64,000 bases of DNA from CAIKMD01 sp036501365 (GTDB lineage Bacteria > Pseudomonadota > Alphaproteobacteria > ATCC43930 > CGMCC-115725), in contig DASYAL010000102.1 in the NCBI GenBank assembly GCA_036501365.1, positions 62,001-126,000 of the forward strand, read 5' to 3'. The position numbers and the translations under genes were made by a program. Below are positions 41,317 to 49,880 of this stretch, one piece after another. Position 1 is the first letter of the stretch, and each line of letters opens with the position of its first letter. The notes under the pieces are model-generated. The model had not been told where the DNA came from, ran no database searches, and worked only from the letters and a program-made list of their open reading frames with translations.

Positions 41317-41829
41317 TCAGCTCGCCGACAAGGTAATCGTCAGCGTGTCGGCATAGGTGTCGGTCGCGTAGAAGCCGGCCGGCGTGGTGATGTTGAGCGA
41401 CTTGGTCACGCCCGTCGCCGAGGTCGTCGGCGAGGTCGAGGTCGTGATCGTCGCGGTGCCGCCCGAGTAGGTGACAGCCGCGTTGTTGTAGCTGAGGCTG
41501 TAGTTGATCGTGTTAGTCGCGTTGGTCGTGCCCTTGAGGAAGAGTTGGCTGCCCGAGGTGGCATTGGCACTGGCCAGCTTCACCGAGTAGCCGGCGGCGT
41601 CGTTGCACGCCTCGGTGAGGGTGGCGACCGGCGTGTTGTTCGCCGGCGTCACCTGCAGATCGCCCAGCGTGACGCTGCTGGTGCTGGTCGCGAGGCTGCA
41701 GGCATTCGCCACCGTGCTCGACAGCGCGATATTGACCGTGTTGCCGGCATAAGCGAAGGAGTTGGCAAGCACCAGGGCGGCGGCGAAGGCCACGCCGCCG
41801 ATCGACTTGCGGGCAAAATTCTCGATCAT
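41317..41829 (-). CDS. Spore-coat-U-type pilin, paralogue 2, candidate major subunit
   Basis: 170 residues from ATG 41829 (AAAGGA upstream). Signal peptide to about 28 (FAYAG). C44 and C75 (TEACND); donor-strand-like start GNTVNIALSSTV; end ATDTYADTLTITLSAS. Very Thr/Ala/Ser-rich. It follows a 430-bp noncoding gap, the longest in the array, so it probably has its own promoter and could be the abundant shaft subunit. The long open frame upstream of this ATG has no signal sequence and I reject it. Confidence 0.88.
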   Translation of the reverse strand: MIENFARKSIGGVAFAAALVLANSFAYAGNTVNIALSSTVANACSLATSTSSVTLGDLQVTPANNTPVATLTEACNDAAGYSVKLASANATSGSQLFLKGTTNATNTINYSLSYNNAAVTYSGGTATITTSTSPTTSATGVTKSLNITTPAGFYATDTYADTLTITLSAS

Positions 41830-42259
41830 CACAAAAATCCTTTCTTCTCTACCCATCAGTCGTGCGAGACGCCGACCGGGCAAGGGTGACTGACAAAAGT
41901 CCCGAGGCCGGAACTTAACCAAGGCGTACCAGGCGTGTTCGACAACTGATGTCCGGGCTCGTGCCCCCTGAGCGCGGGCATTCCCGATTTCAGGCATGCA
42001 GATAAATGTTTTTTTATCGGCAAAACAAGATGAATTTTTATGCGTATTCGAGAATACAATGTATCGGCGTGCGACAGACCGCCACATCTCGTGAACCGCA
42101 CGGCGAATGAAGCTAAACACGTGATCTCGTAAGGTTAAGCGCATCTTTTTATTGTTGCGGGACTAGCCTTAAAAAAGGCCTAAGGCTTAACGACAACGCG
42201 ACTCGTCGCAGTATCGTCTTCGACAATCGATCCATTTGTCTTTCTTATTCATCGCCAGC
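41830..42259. promoter_or_regulatory. Long noncoding gap inside the pilin array, probable pilin promoter
   Basis: 430 bp with a strongly AT-rich core (about 41996-42060, with TTTTTTTATC and AAACAAGATG runs) between paralogues 3 and 2. No gene with signal sequence or domain is seen. The gap contains the inverted repeat AGCCTTA/TAAGGCT (42165-42187) and lies directly upstream, in minus-strand sense, of the candidate major pilin. I read it as a regulated promoter and leader region. Confidence 0.5.
42165..42187. repeat. Inverted repeat AGCCTTA-N9-TAAGGCT
   Basis: Arms 42165-42171 and 42181-42187 separated by AAAAAGGCC. In the minus-strand sense it lies about 70 bp beyond the stop of paralogue 3 (42260), so it may be a weak terminator for the upstream pilins or an operator for paralogue 2. 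Confidence 0.5.
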
Positions 42260-42751
42260 TTACTTGCTCACGATCGTCACCGTGACGGTGTCCGAATAGC
42301 TGTCGGCGACGTAGTAGCCTGGAGAAAAGCTGATGGTGAGCGGTTTCGAGACGCCGCTCTTACCGGTGCCCCTGAAGTTGAGGGTGACGATCGCGAAGCC
42401 GCGCACGAAGAAGACCGGCACGCCGCTATAGGCAAGCGTGTAGGGCACCAGGGTGCCGCTGACGCTGCCCTTGAAATTCGCGTTGTTGGTCGTCGTCAAG
42501 GCGACGAGATAGCCTGCGTTGCAGTCCTCGATGATTGTGCCGATCAGGATGTTGACCGCGCCCGCCGTAAGGTCTGGGAAAACCGTGGTCGCGCCGTTCG
42601 TATTGTCGGCGACGTAGCAGCTCGAAATCACGGATCCCGCGAGGGGGATGCTGACATTGTTATTATTCGTGGCATGCGCGGCCGGGGCGAGGAAAGCGAG
42701 CGTGAGGCCGATCCCCGCGCTGCGCCGCAGGCGGGGTAAGAGGCGCGCCAT
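42260..42751 (-). CDS. Spore-coat-U-type pilin, paralogue 3
   Basis: 163 residues; signal peptide to about 27 (AHAT). Mature start NNNNVSIPLAGSV is almost the same as in paralogue 4. C45 and C77 (IEDCNAGY). The central segment PVFFVRGFAIVTLNFRG differs from the others and is more hydrophobic, so surface properties should differ. End ADSYSDTVTVTIVSK. 34 bp after paralogue 4, certainly co-transcribed. Confidence 0.88.
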   Translation of the reverse strand: MARLLPRLRRSAGIGLTLAFLAPAAHATNNNNVSIPLAGSVISSCYVADNTNGATTVFPDLTAGAVNILIGTIIEDCNAGYLVALTTTNNANFKGSVSGTLVPYTLAYSGVPVFFVRGFAIVTLNFRGTGKSGVSKPLTISFSPGYYVADSYSDTVTVTIVSK

Positions 42752-42785
42752 CAGTGGAATCCCAGCGCCGGACCAAACACGGAGG

Positions 42786-43304
42786 CTAATTGCTCGCCAT
42801 CGTGATGGTGATGGTGTCGCTGTAGCTGTCGGCGGTGTAGGCGCCCGCGGAGAAGCTGAGGTTGAGGGCCTTGGCGACGCCGTTCGTGCCGGTCTGGGAT
42901 CCGGAGTTAGTCAGGGTTGCGGTGCTGTTCGGAAAGTTCACCGTCGAGCCGTTGTAGCTGAGGGTGTAGGGAATGACCGATCCCGAGCTCGAGCCCTTGA
43001 AACTCGGCTGATTGGCCGAGAAATTCTGTTCCGTCAGCGTGACCTTGTAGCCCGAGCGGCCGTTGCAGGTCTCGGTGATGGTGCCGATCAGCACGTTCGA
43101 GGCACCCTGGGTCATATCGCTGAAAGTGGTGGTGGTGCCGCTCGAATTGTTCGCCACGGTGCAGGTGACCGGAACGGTCCCCGATAACGGGATGCTGACA
43201 TTATTGTTGTTGGCGGCCTGCGCGCCGCCCGCGAGCAGGCTGGCCGCGCCGAGCGCTGCGGCGGCGAAAAATAGCCGACCCCATTTCCGATTCATGAACG
43301 CCAT
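42786..43304 (-). CDS. Spore-coat-U-type pilin, paralogue 4
   Basis: 172 residues (or 169 from the ATG at codon 4). Signal peptide to about 30 (AQA). Mature start ANNNNVSIPLSGTV, C48 and C80 (TETCNGRSGYKVTL), end ADSYSDTITITMASN. Closest to paralogues 1 and 3. Lies 82 bp downstream of paralogue 5 in the array. Structural pilus subunit assembled by donor-strand exchange at the usher. Confidence 0.88.
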   Translation of the reverse strand: MAFMNRKWGRLFFAAAALGAASLLAGGAQAANNNNVSIPLSGTVPVTCTVANNSSGTTTTFSDMTQGASNVLIGTITETCNGRSGYKVTLTEQNFSANQPSFKGSSSGSVIPYTLSYNGSTVNFPNSTATLTNSGSQTGTNGVAKALNLSFSAGAYTADSYSDTITITMASN

Positions 43305-43386
43305 GACCTCGAAATCCTCGTCTTCAATGTTCCGCTAGCGCGCTTGCGCTGCGAAGCTCACCGAGCCGCAAGCGGTCGAAAGATGG

Positions 43387-43938
43387 CTACTTCCCGGCGA
43401 TGGTGAAAGTCAGGACATCGACGTAGCTGTCCGACGGCAGGTTCGGATTGCCGACGAAGCCGATCCCGACCTGGCGGCGCGTGAGCGGCAGCGTGGCGCT
43501 CGTATCGAAAGCGGTCGCCTGTCCGCCGCTGAAATTAACAGGCGCGCCGCCATAGACCACCGTGTAGTTCATGCTGCCGTTCAACGCCGAGCCAACCAGT
43601 GCCGGCTGGCCCTTGGTCACGCCGTTTTCCGACGAGACCGAAACGGTATAGCCGTTGTTGTTGCAGGACTCGGTGACGGTTGCGATCGCGAGGTTGCTTT
43701 GCGTCGTGCTCAGATCGATGTTTGCGGCCTGCGGATCGGCAACCGCCGATATCGAGCACGCACCCCGGACGATCGTGCTCAAACCGATGGTGACATTATT
43801 GCCATTCTGTGCGGTCGAGGCCTCGGCGAAAGGCAAGGCAAAGAAGACCGTGCTGCCGAGCAACGCCGCGGCGAAGCCGGCATAGAGAAAGGTCTGCAAT
43901 CGCGGTTGAGGAAACGTCACGCGCCTAATTTCCGCCAA
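43387..43938 (-). CDS. Spore-coat-U-type pilin, paralogue 5, divergent
   Basis: 183 residues; hydrophobic signal at about 16-41 (FAEA) after a basic start. C61 and C92 (TESCNNNGYTVSV); donor-strand-like GNNVTIGLSTIV; end SDSYVDVLTFTIAGK. It is the first and most divergent gene of the minus-strand array and could be an adaptor or minor subunit. An AT-rich 176-bp gap separates it from the TPR gene on the other strand and should hold the array promoter. Confidence 0.85.
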   Translation of the reverse strand: MAEIRRVTFPQPRLQTFLYAGFAAALLGSTVFFALPFAEASTAQNGNNVTIGLSTIVRGACSISAVADPQAANIDLSTTQSNLAIATVTESCNNNGYTVSVSSENGVTKGQPALVGSALNGSMNYTVVYGGAPVNFSGGQATAFDTSATLPLTRRQVGIGFVGNPNLPSDSYVDVLTFTIAGK

Positions 43939-44114
43939 AAAAATTAACGTCGACTTGTCGAATTCTCAAAAAACGTCGGCAAAATTGGTCGCGATGATTG
44001 GCTTTGTCAAATCAAAAAGCGCCGCAGAGCGCGTAACCTTAACGAGCAGTCACCCAGCCGCGCGCGGATTTTGCTCGCGATGCCATCGTCGCGCCTTTAC
44101 TCTGACGCAGCAAG

Positions 44115-44981
44115 ATGAGCGCAGCACCTAGGCTTTTCTCGATTTTACTATTATTGGCGGTATTGGCGTCTGTCGCGGCGGCCGATGCGACGATCGCGCG
44201 CGCCGATGACGCTGCCGTCACGGCGAATCGCGCCTTGTCCGCCGCGGCTCACAATAAATACGAAGACGCCATCAACCTCTACACCGAAACGCTGCGCAGC
44301 GGGGATCTGTCGGAAAGCGATCGCGCTGCCCTCGAAGACAAGCGCGGGGTCGCCTATGCCAGCACGGGCCAGGTCGAGAAGGCGATCGCCGATTTCGACT
44401 CGGTGGTCCGCCGCAAGCCGCATTATCTCTTCGCCTATTTCAATCGCGGCGCGGCGCTCGACGGCATGGGCCGCTACGCCGCGGCGATCGCCGATTTCGA
44501 CGCCGTGCTCAAATACGATTCTGGCAGCGGCGCCGCCTATTTCATGCGCGGCCAGGCGCAGTTTCACGCCCGCCGCTTCGCCGCTTCCGCCAGCGACTTC
44601 GCGCATGATGTCGAGGTCGCGCCAGCCGATGCGCTGGCGGTTGCTTGGCTGGATCTCGCGCAGCGGCGCGCCGGCAAGGACGATCGTCACGCGCTGGCGA
44701 AGAACGCCGCCGCCGTCGATTTGAAGCAATGGCCGGGTCCGGTGGTCGCGCTCTATCTCGGGAAGCTGACCGCGAAGCAGCTGATGGCGGCCGCCGCGAA
44801 TCCCAATGCCGACATCCAGACCGACCGCCAATGCCAGGGCAATTTCTATATCGGCCAAGCGGCTTTGCTCGACCATCATCCAGCCGAAGCGCGGCGCCTC
44901 TTCACCGAGGTCAATCAGCATTGCCCGGTCACGCTCGCGGAATATATCGGCGCCCGCGCCGAGCTCACGCATCTGAAATAG
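44115..44981 (+). CDS. Exported tetratricopeptide-repeat protein
   Basis: 288 residues; signal peptide to about 30 (ARADD). At least three TPR units: KYEDAINLYTETLRSG, GQVEKAIADFDSVVRRKPHYLFAYFNRGAAL and GRYAAAIADFDAVLKYDSGSGAAYFMRGQA, with a fourth imperfect one. Two late cysteines (CQGN and HCPV) may form a disulphide. Periplasmic adaptor for protein-protein contacts, broadly NlpI-like. It diverges from the pilin array; whether it serves the pilus is unknown. No strong Shine-Dalgarno sequence. Confidence 0.85.
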   Translation: MSAAPRLFSILLLLAVLASVAAADATIARADDAAVTANRALSAAAHNKYEDAINLYTETLRSGDLSESDRAALEDKRGVAYASTGQVEKAIADFDSVVRRKPHYLFAYFNRGAALDGMGRYAAAIADFDAVLKYDSGSGAAYFMRGQAQFHARRFAASASDFAHDVEVAPADALAVAWLDLAQRRAGKDDRHALAKNAAAVDLKQWPGPVVALYLGKLTAKQLMAAAANPNADIQTDRQCQGNFYIGQAALLDHHPAEARRLFTEVNQHCPVTLAEYIGARAELTHLK

Positions 44982-45063
44982 CATCTCGCACGACTCGGTT
45001 GGCGGCGGCGCGCGGCGCGCTATGCTGCAATTCCAACCGAGACGGGCAACCCAGGAGGGCGCC

Positions 45064-46035
45064 ATGGCCGATCTGCCGAAATCCGTCGACATCCGCGAGG
45101 AAGGGCCGCGCGAAGGCTTCCAGATCGAAAAGAATCTGATCCCGACCGCGCGCAAGGTCGAATTCATCAACGCGCTGGCGCAGACCGGGCTGAAGCACAT
45201 CCAGACGGTGTCCTTCGTCGACCCACGCCGCGTGCCGAACATGGCCGATGCCGAGCAAGTGGTGGAAGGCATTGTCGCGGTGCCCGGCATCAAGTTCACC
45301 GGCCTCTGGCTCAACGATCGTGGGCTCGAACGCGCGATCGCGACCAAGAAGCTCACCATCGAAGGCGGCATCAGCCTGTCGGCATCGAACGCCTTCTTGA
45401 AGCGCAACCAGAACTGCACCATCGACGAGCTGATCGCACGGCTGCCGACCACCATCGCTAAATATAAGGAGCACGGCATCCAGCTCGAAGGCGGCCTCGT
45501 CAGCGCCGCGTTCGGCTGCAATTTCGAGGGCGAGATTCCAGTGTCGCGCGTCGTCGATCTCACCGGCACGCTGGTCAAGCTCGCCCGCGAGCACAGCATG
45601 CCGTTCAAGCGCCTGACCCTCGCCGACACGATGGGCTGGGCGACGCCGGCCTCGATCAAGCGTGTCGTCGATGCGGTGTGGTCACGCTATCCCGATCTCG
45701 ATCTCGTGCTGCATCTCCACGACACACGCGGCATGGGCGTCGCCAATGCCTATGCTGGCCTCGAAATGGGCGTGCGGCGCTACGATGCCGCGGTTGCCGG
45801 CCTCGGCGGCTGCCCCTTCGCCGGACATAAAGGGGCGGCGGGCAATGTCTGCACCGAGGACCTGGTCTTCATGTGCCAGGAGATGGGGATCGAGACCAGC
45901 CTCGATCTCGACAAGCTGATCGATTGCGCCAATCTCGCCGAAGACGTCGTCGGCCATCCGCTGCCCGGCGCCGTGATGAAGGGCGGCAACCTCGCCAAGT
46001 TGCGCACGGCGGCGGCGCAGGCAGCGAGCACCTAG
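45064..46035 (+). CDS. Hydroxymethylglutaryl-CoA lyase-like enzyme
   Basis: 323 residues from ATG 45064, behind GGAGGG. The DRE-TIM pattern is present as REEGPREGFQIE near the N-terminus, LHLHDTRGMGVANAYAG supplies the two metal His, and GLGGCPFA the catalytic-loop Cys. These enzymes split HMG-CoA to acetyl-CoA and acetoacetate, ending leucine breakdown, but many soil paralogues act on other 3-hydroxy acyl-CoA esters. DRE reading as EEG at the metal Asp is a deviation worth noting. Single gene; followed by a palindromic repeat and the convergent hyuB. Confidence 0.88.
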   Translation: MADLPKSVDIREEGPREGFQIEKNLIPTARKVEFINALAQTGLKHIQTVSFVDPRRVPNMADAEQVVEGIVAVPGIKFTGLWLNDRGLERAIATKKLTIEGGISLSASNAFLKRNQNCTIDELIARLPTTIAKYKEHGIQLEGGLVSAAFGCNFEGEIPVSRVVDLTGTLVKLAREHSMPFKRLTLADTMGWATPASIKRVVDAVWSRYPDLDLVLHLHDTRGMGVANAYAGLEMGVRRYDAAVAGLGGCPFAGHKGAAGNVCTEDLVFMCQEMGIETSLDLDKLIDCANLAEDVVGHPLPGAVMKGGNLAKLRTAAAQAAST

Positions 46036-46054
46036 GCCTTCATTCTCCCTGCAA

Positions 46055-46140
46055 CGTCATGGCCGGGCTTGTCCCGGCCATCCACGTTTTTGCCGAGCAG
46101 CGCGAACTCGTGGATGCCGGGAACAAGTCCGGGCACGACG
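46055..46140. repeat. Extragenic palindromic repeat between convergent genes
   Basis: Left arm carries its own hairpin ATGGCCGGG (46059-46067), CTTGT, CCCGGCCAT (46073-46081) followed by CCACG. The right arm (46109-46140) is an imperfect inverted copy, CGTGGATGCCGGG...CCCGGACTTG on the other strand. The pair could fold into one long cruciform. This sequence type is a common dispersed repeat in Bradyrhizobium-like genomes. It lies between the lyase gene and the convergent hyuB and may terminate both. Confidence 0.75.
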
Positions 46141-46170
46141 ATCGGATGTTGTGGGCTTAAGCGTTCGCTG

Positions 46171-48027
46171 TCACTCCGCGGCCGCGGCGGGGCGCGTGGC
46201 GAAGACCGTCAGGTCGGTCCTGAGCGCGGTCACGCCGGCCCCGTCGGTGACCGGCACCGGCATCGCGACCTTGCGCCGGCCGTTGCCGGCGCGCTCGCCG
46301 CGCAATTTCTGACGCAGCGTTTCGGTCGCCTTGGCGTCGAGGGCCAGATCGTCTTTCAGAACGACGCCGTATTGGTCCTGCGCCGCCTCGCGCGAGACAT
46401 AGCCCTCGACCACGTCCCAGCGCACCAGCTCGGCCTCACGCTCGAGCGGGTCGCCCCAGCCGCCGCCGCCCGCGCGCCGCGCCAGCACCTGGGTTTCGGC
46501 CGGCACCAGATAGCGATGGCCGTAAAGCTCGTGAAACTCGTTCTCGCCCGGCCGCCGGATCTGCGAATCGGCGGTCGCGCCGGGCTCGCCACCCCAGAGC
46601 GGCCAGGAGGCGAGGCCCTGGCGATAGGGCTTGCCGAGATTCCACCGGCCCTCGACGAAGTTGCGCACCTGCAGCTCGATGCCGAGGCCGCCGCGATATT
46701 TGCCGGCGCCGCCCGAATCCTGCCGCAGGCCGCGCTTCTCGATCATCACCGGGCATTTGAGCTCGATCGCCTCGATCGCGCCGTTGCGCACGTCGCCCTG
46801 GCAGATCGAGACCGAGCCCGATTCGCCGTCCTCATGCGGTCGGCCGCCCCAGCCGCCGCCGTCGATGCTCTGCAACACGAAACGGCGCTTGGTCTTGGGG
46901 TCGACGCCGAAGAAGGCCGAGCCGCCGAGATCGGCGTGATGCCCGGCAGGCGCCTTGTCCTTCATCGCCGGCGCCAGCGCCGCGACGATGGTGTCGGCGA
47001 CGGTCGGCAGCATCAGGCTCCAGCCCTGCATCGGGATCGGATGTCGCGCCATCATGAAATTGCCTTCCGGCAGCACGATGTCGAGCGCGCGGAACGAGCC
47101 TTCGTTCACCGGATCGGTCGGCGCGGTGATCGCCTTGTAAGCGATGCGCGCGCCGGCAAGCGAGCGGCAGTTCGGCCCATGCGGCCGCTCTTTCGAGCAT
47201 TCCGACAGGTCGATGGTCATCGCGCCGCGCTTCACCGTGACCGTGGCGTGGATGCGCACCGGCTGCGGCGGGGTCTCGCCAGTGTCGTCGATGAAGGATT
47301 CGGCCTCGTAGACGCCGTCGGCGAAGTGCTTCACGGCATTGCGGCAGCGCTGCTCGGTCTCGTCGAACACCCGGCGGATCGCCGCCATCACCGTGTCGCG
47401 GCCATAGCGCTCGAAGAGCTCGTCCGCGCGGCGGTTGCCGAGCCGGCAGGCGGCGATCTGCGAGCGCAGATCGCCCATCGAGCTTTCCGGGAAGCGGATA
47501 TTGTCCTTGATGCAGCGATGCAGCATCTCGTTGAGCTTGCCGCCTTCGTAGATTTTGAGCTGGTCGAACTGCATGCCTTCCATCCAGGCATCCTGCGCCG
47601 CGCGGCCGGCGCCGAAGCCGGTGCTCATGCCGCCGACATCGATCCAATGCGCCCGCACCATCGAGAACATCAAGAGCTCGCCCTTGAAGAAATAGGGCAT
47701 GTAGATGCAGATGTTGTTGAGATGCTGCCCGGCGACCGCGGGATGGTTCATGATGAGGACATCGCCGTCCGCGAATCCGTCCTTGCCATAGCGCTTCATG
47801 CCGTCGGTGATGATGACGCCGAGATCGGCGACGAAATGCGACACGCCGCCGACATTCTGGCTGATCAGCTCGCCCTCGGCCGAGATCAGCGCAGTGCAGA
47901 AATCGCGCACCTCATAGATCATCATGTTGTAGGAGGTGCGCTGCAGATCGGCGGCCATCTCGTTCGAGATCGCCGGCAGCGCGTTGCGGATGACTTCGAG
48001 CGTGACGGGGTCGAGCTTTACGGGCAT
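46171..48027 (-). CDS. Hydantoinase B/oxoprolinase (HyuB) family protein without adjacent HyuA
   Basis: 618 residues. KLDPVTLEVIRNALPAISNEMA, NVGGVSHFVADLG, GQHLNNICIYMPYFFKGE, HWIDVGGMSTGFGAG and DGGGWGGRPHEDGESGS mark the beta subunit of N-methylhydantoinase/acetone-carboxylase-type ATP-dependent amidohydrolases. These need a HyuA partner that hydrolyses ATP; none is next to this gene. It is a paralogue of the hyuB at 61976, with an extended C-terminus (about 30 residues more). Last gene of the seven-gene minus-strand operon. It may pair in trans with the HyuA at 59943. Confidence 0.9.
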   Translation of the reverse strand: MPVKLDPVTLEVIRNALPAISNEMAADLQRTSYNMMIYEVRDFCTALISAEGELISQNVGGVSHFVADLGVIITDGMKRYGKDGFADGDVLIMNHPAVAGQHLNNICIYMPYFFKGELLMFSMVRAHWIDVGGMSTGFGAGRAAQDAWMEGMQFDQLKIYEGGKLNEMLHRCIKDNIRFPESSMGDLRSQIAACRLGNRRADELFERYGRDTVMAAIRRVFDETEQRCRNAVKHFADGVYEAESFIDDTGETPPQPVRIHATVTVKRGAMTIDLSECSKERPHGPNCRSLAGARIAYKAITAPTDPVNEGSFRALDIVLPEGNFMMARHPIPMQGWSLMLPTVADTIVAALAPAMKDKAPAGHHADLGGSAFFGVDPKTKRRFVLQSIDGGGWGGRPHEDGESGSVSICQGDVRNGAIEAIELKCPVMIEKRGLRQDSGGAGKYRGGLGIELQVRNFVEGRWNLGKPYRQGLASWPLWGGEPGATADSQIRRPGENEFHELYGHRYLVPAETQVLARRAGGGGWGDPLEREAELVRWDVVEGYVSREAAQDQYGVVLKDDLALDAKATETLRQKLRGERAGNGRRKVAMPVPVTDGAGVTALRTDLTVFATRPAAAAE

Positions 48028-48040
48028 CGGTCGCGCCTTC

Positions 48041-49000
48041 TCACGGTTTGACGGGAACGAACTTCGTCGTGAACATCTGATTGTCCGCCGGCTTCTCCTT
48101 CAGCATACCCATATCGAGGAAGGATTGCTTCAGGACATCGACCGCTTGCGGGTCGAAGGTGCCGTCGGTGCTGAAGGTGCCGATCTCGTCGTCATAGGTC
48201 TTTTCCGCGACCGCCGGGCTCTCATGCATCTGCTCGACCGAGATTTGCACGGTTTCGGCCTTGTGCGTCTTCATATAGGCGATGGTCGTGTAGAGACCCT
48301 TGAGGAAGCGCGCGACGAGATCCGGATTCTTCGCCACCAGATCGCCGCGGGCGAAGACGACATGGGTGATGAAGTTCGGCGCGTATTTCTGCATGTCGGT
48401 CAAGTTGCGTCCGATCTTCTTTTCTTCGAGGGTCAGCCCGCCTTCGACCGAGGACATCATGCCGTCGATCTGGCCGGTGCGCATGGCGGCGACGCCGGGC
48501 TCGAAGCCACCCAATGCCGCGATGCGGATGCCGTCCGTGCCCCAACCCTGGTCGAGCGATACGCGTTGCAGCAGCCACGCGGTCAGCGAGCCGACCGGGC
48601 TCGAGCTGACGAGCTTGTCTTTGAGCTGCGATACCGACTTGATCGGCGAATCATATGGCACGACGAGCGAGATGTTCTTTGGCGCGCCGAAGAGGGCGGC
48701 GACGGCGATCACTGGCGAGCCCTTGACGGTGAAGGCCATCGCCGGGCCGCCGCCGAGGCCGAAATCGATGCTGCCGGCGTTGAGCCCTTGCTGCATCTTC
48801 TGATCGCCGCCGAAGCTCGTGACGTCGACGTCGAGGTCGTATTTCTTGAAGATGCCTTCCTTGATGCCGACAAAGGGCGGCACGAAAGCCCAGGCGATGT
48901 CGGAGGGGTTGCCGACGTGAACGGTATCGGCGGCGCGCGCCGGGCGGGCGACGAGCGCCAGCGCCACGACAGCCAGCAGACCAATTGCGGTTCGCTTCAT
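48041..49000 (-). CDS. ABC-type solute-binding protein, NMT1/SsuA-like
   Basis: 319 residues from ATG 49000 behind GGGAGGTGAGG. Signal peptide to about 23 (PARA). AFVPPFVGIKEGIFKKYDLDVDV, FGGDQKMQQGLNAGSIDFGLGGG and SLTAWLLQRVSLDQGWGTDG are characteristic. Paralogue of the protein at 14547. It lies between the amidohydrolase and hyuB of the same operon (35 and 13 bp gaps), so its ligand is presumably that pathway's substrate. No import permease or ATPase is in the operon. Confidence 0.85.
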   Translation of the reverse strand: MKRTAIGLLAVVALALVARPARAADTVHVGNPSDIAWAFVPPFVGIKEGIFKKYDLDVDVTSFGGDQKMQQGLNAGSIDFGLGGGPAMAFTVKGSPVIAVAALFGAPKNISLVVPYDSPIKSVSQLKDKLVSSSPVGSLTAWLLQRVSLDQGWGTDGIRIAALGGFEPGVAAMRTGQIDGMMSSVEGGLTLEEKKIGRNLTDMQKYAPNFITHVVFARGDLVAKNPDLVARFLKGLYTTIAYMKTHKAETVQISVEQMHESPAVAEKTYDDEIGTFSTDGTFDPQAVDVLKQSFLDMGMLKEKPADNQMFTTKFVPVKP

Positions 49001-49035
49001 TGCCTCACCTCCCTGTTCAAGGGGCACTGCGCGAG

Positions 49036-49878
49036 TCAGAGCCCCAGGATGCGTTCAGCGTTCTTGTGGAAGATTTTTTCCATGACGGCTTCGGTGTAGC
49101 CGAGCTCGCCCCATTCTTTCATCAGCCGGTCGTAGGGAATGCTGGGATAGTCGCTGCCGAACATGATCTTGTCCTGCAGGCGCGAGCGCGCATCGACTTT
49201 GAGCTGCGCCGGGAAATATTTCGGCGCCCAGCCCGAGAGCTCCCAGAACACATTGCCCTTATGCAGCGCGACCGCCGTCATCTCGTCGACCCAGGGCCAG
49301 CCCGGATGCGCGGCGATGATCTTGAGATCGGGGAAATCGGCGGCGAGATCGTCGATGCAGGAGGGATGCGCGTGACGGATGCGCGCGCCCATGCCGCCCG
49401 GCATGCCGGCGCCCATGCCGGTGGTGCCGACATCGATCATCACCGGCGCTTTCAGCGCGTTGATGGTCTCGAACAGCGGATAGAACTGGCGATCGTTGAC
49501 CGCGAAATGCCCCATGATCGGGTGGAAGTGGAAGCCGAGGCATTTCAGCTCGGTGATCGCCTTCTTCGCTTGGGCGATCGCGATCTCGCCCTTGAACGGA
49601 TCGACCGCCGCCCAGCATTGGATGATGCGGTCGGGATGCCGCTGCTGCATCTCCTTCACATATTCATTGCTGCAGGGCGGCGTGTTGGTCGTCGTCTCGA
49701 GATCGAGCGCGACCAGCACGGCCTCGACGCCGGCGGTCTCGAATTCCTTGACGACCTCGTCCTCCTGCTTCCAGGTCCAGCTCCGGTTCCAGTATTTGGC
49801 GAGCGCCTCGACATACGGCCCCTGGCATTTGATCCAGGGCTCGGTGTTGGGATAGCAGTGGAGGTCGATCTTGCGCAT
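49036..49878 (-). CDS. Amidohydrolase 2 family protein
   Basis: 280 residues from ATG 49878, which lies 2 bp after the ligase stop. KIDLHCYPNT is the barrel start; the usual HxH metal pair is H7-C-Y9, so one ligand is replaced by Tyr. LGFHFHPIMGHFAVND, IIAAHPGWPWVDE and IMFGSDYPSIPYDR (catalytic Asp) are standard. Related enzymes decarboxylate or hydrolyse aromatic acid breakdown products. Inside an operon with an aryl-AMP ligase and SDR. A longer frame upstream overlaps the ligase and lacks family sequence. Confidence 0.86.
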   Translation of the reverse strand: MRKIDLHCYPNTEPWIKCQGPYVEALAKYWNRSWTWKQEDEVVKEFETAGVEAVLVALDLETTTNTPPCSNEYVKEMQQRHPDRIIQCWAAVDPFKGEIAIAQAKKAITELKCLGFHFHPIMGHFAVNDRQFYPLFETINALKAPVMIDVGTTGMGAGMPGGMGARIRHAHPSCIDDLAADFPDLKIIAAHPGWPWVDEMTAVALHKGNVFWELSGWAPKYFPAQLKVDARSRLQDKIMFGSDYPSIPYDRLMKEWGELGYTEAVMEKIFHKNAERILGL

Positions 49879-49880
49879 GG

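Noticed and set aside
41830..42144. Upstream extension of pilin paralogue 2 by 105 codons
   Set aside because: No signal peptide at that start, AT-rich noncoding composition, and a proper ribosome site and signal sequence at ATG 41829.
46069..48051. Plus-strand open frame of about 660 codons, and a similar one at 61829-63679 on minus
   Set aside because: Both are antisense to the two hyuB genes and look alike only because the genes under them are paralogues.
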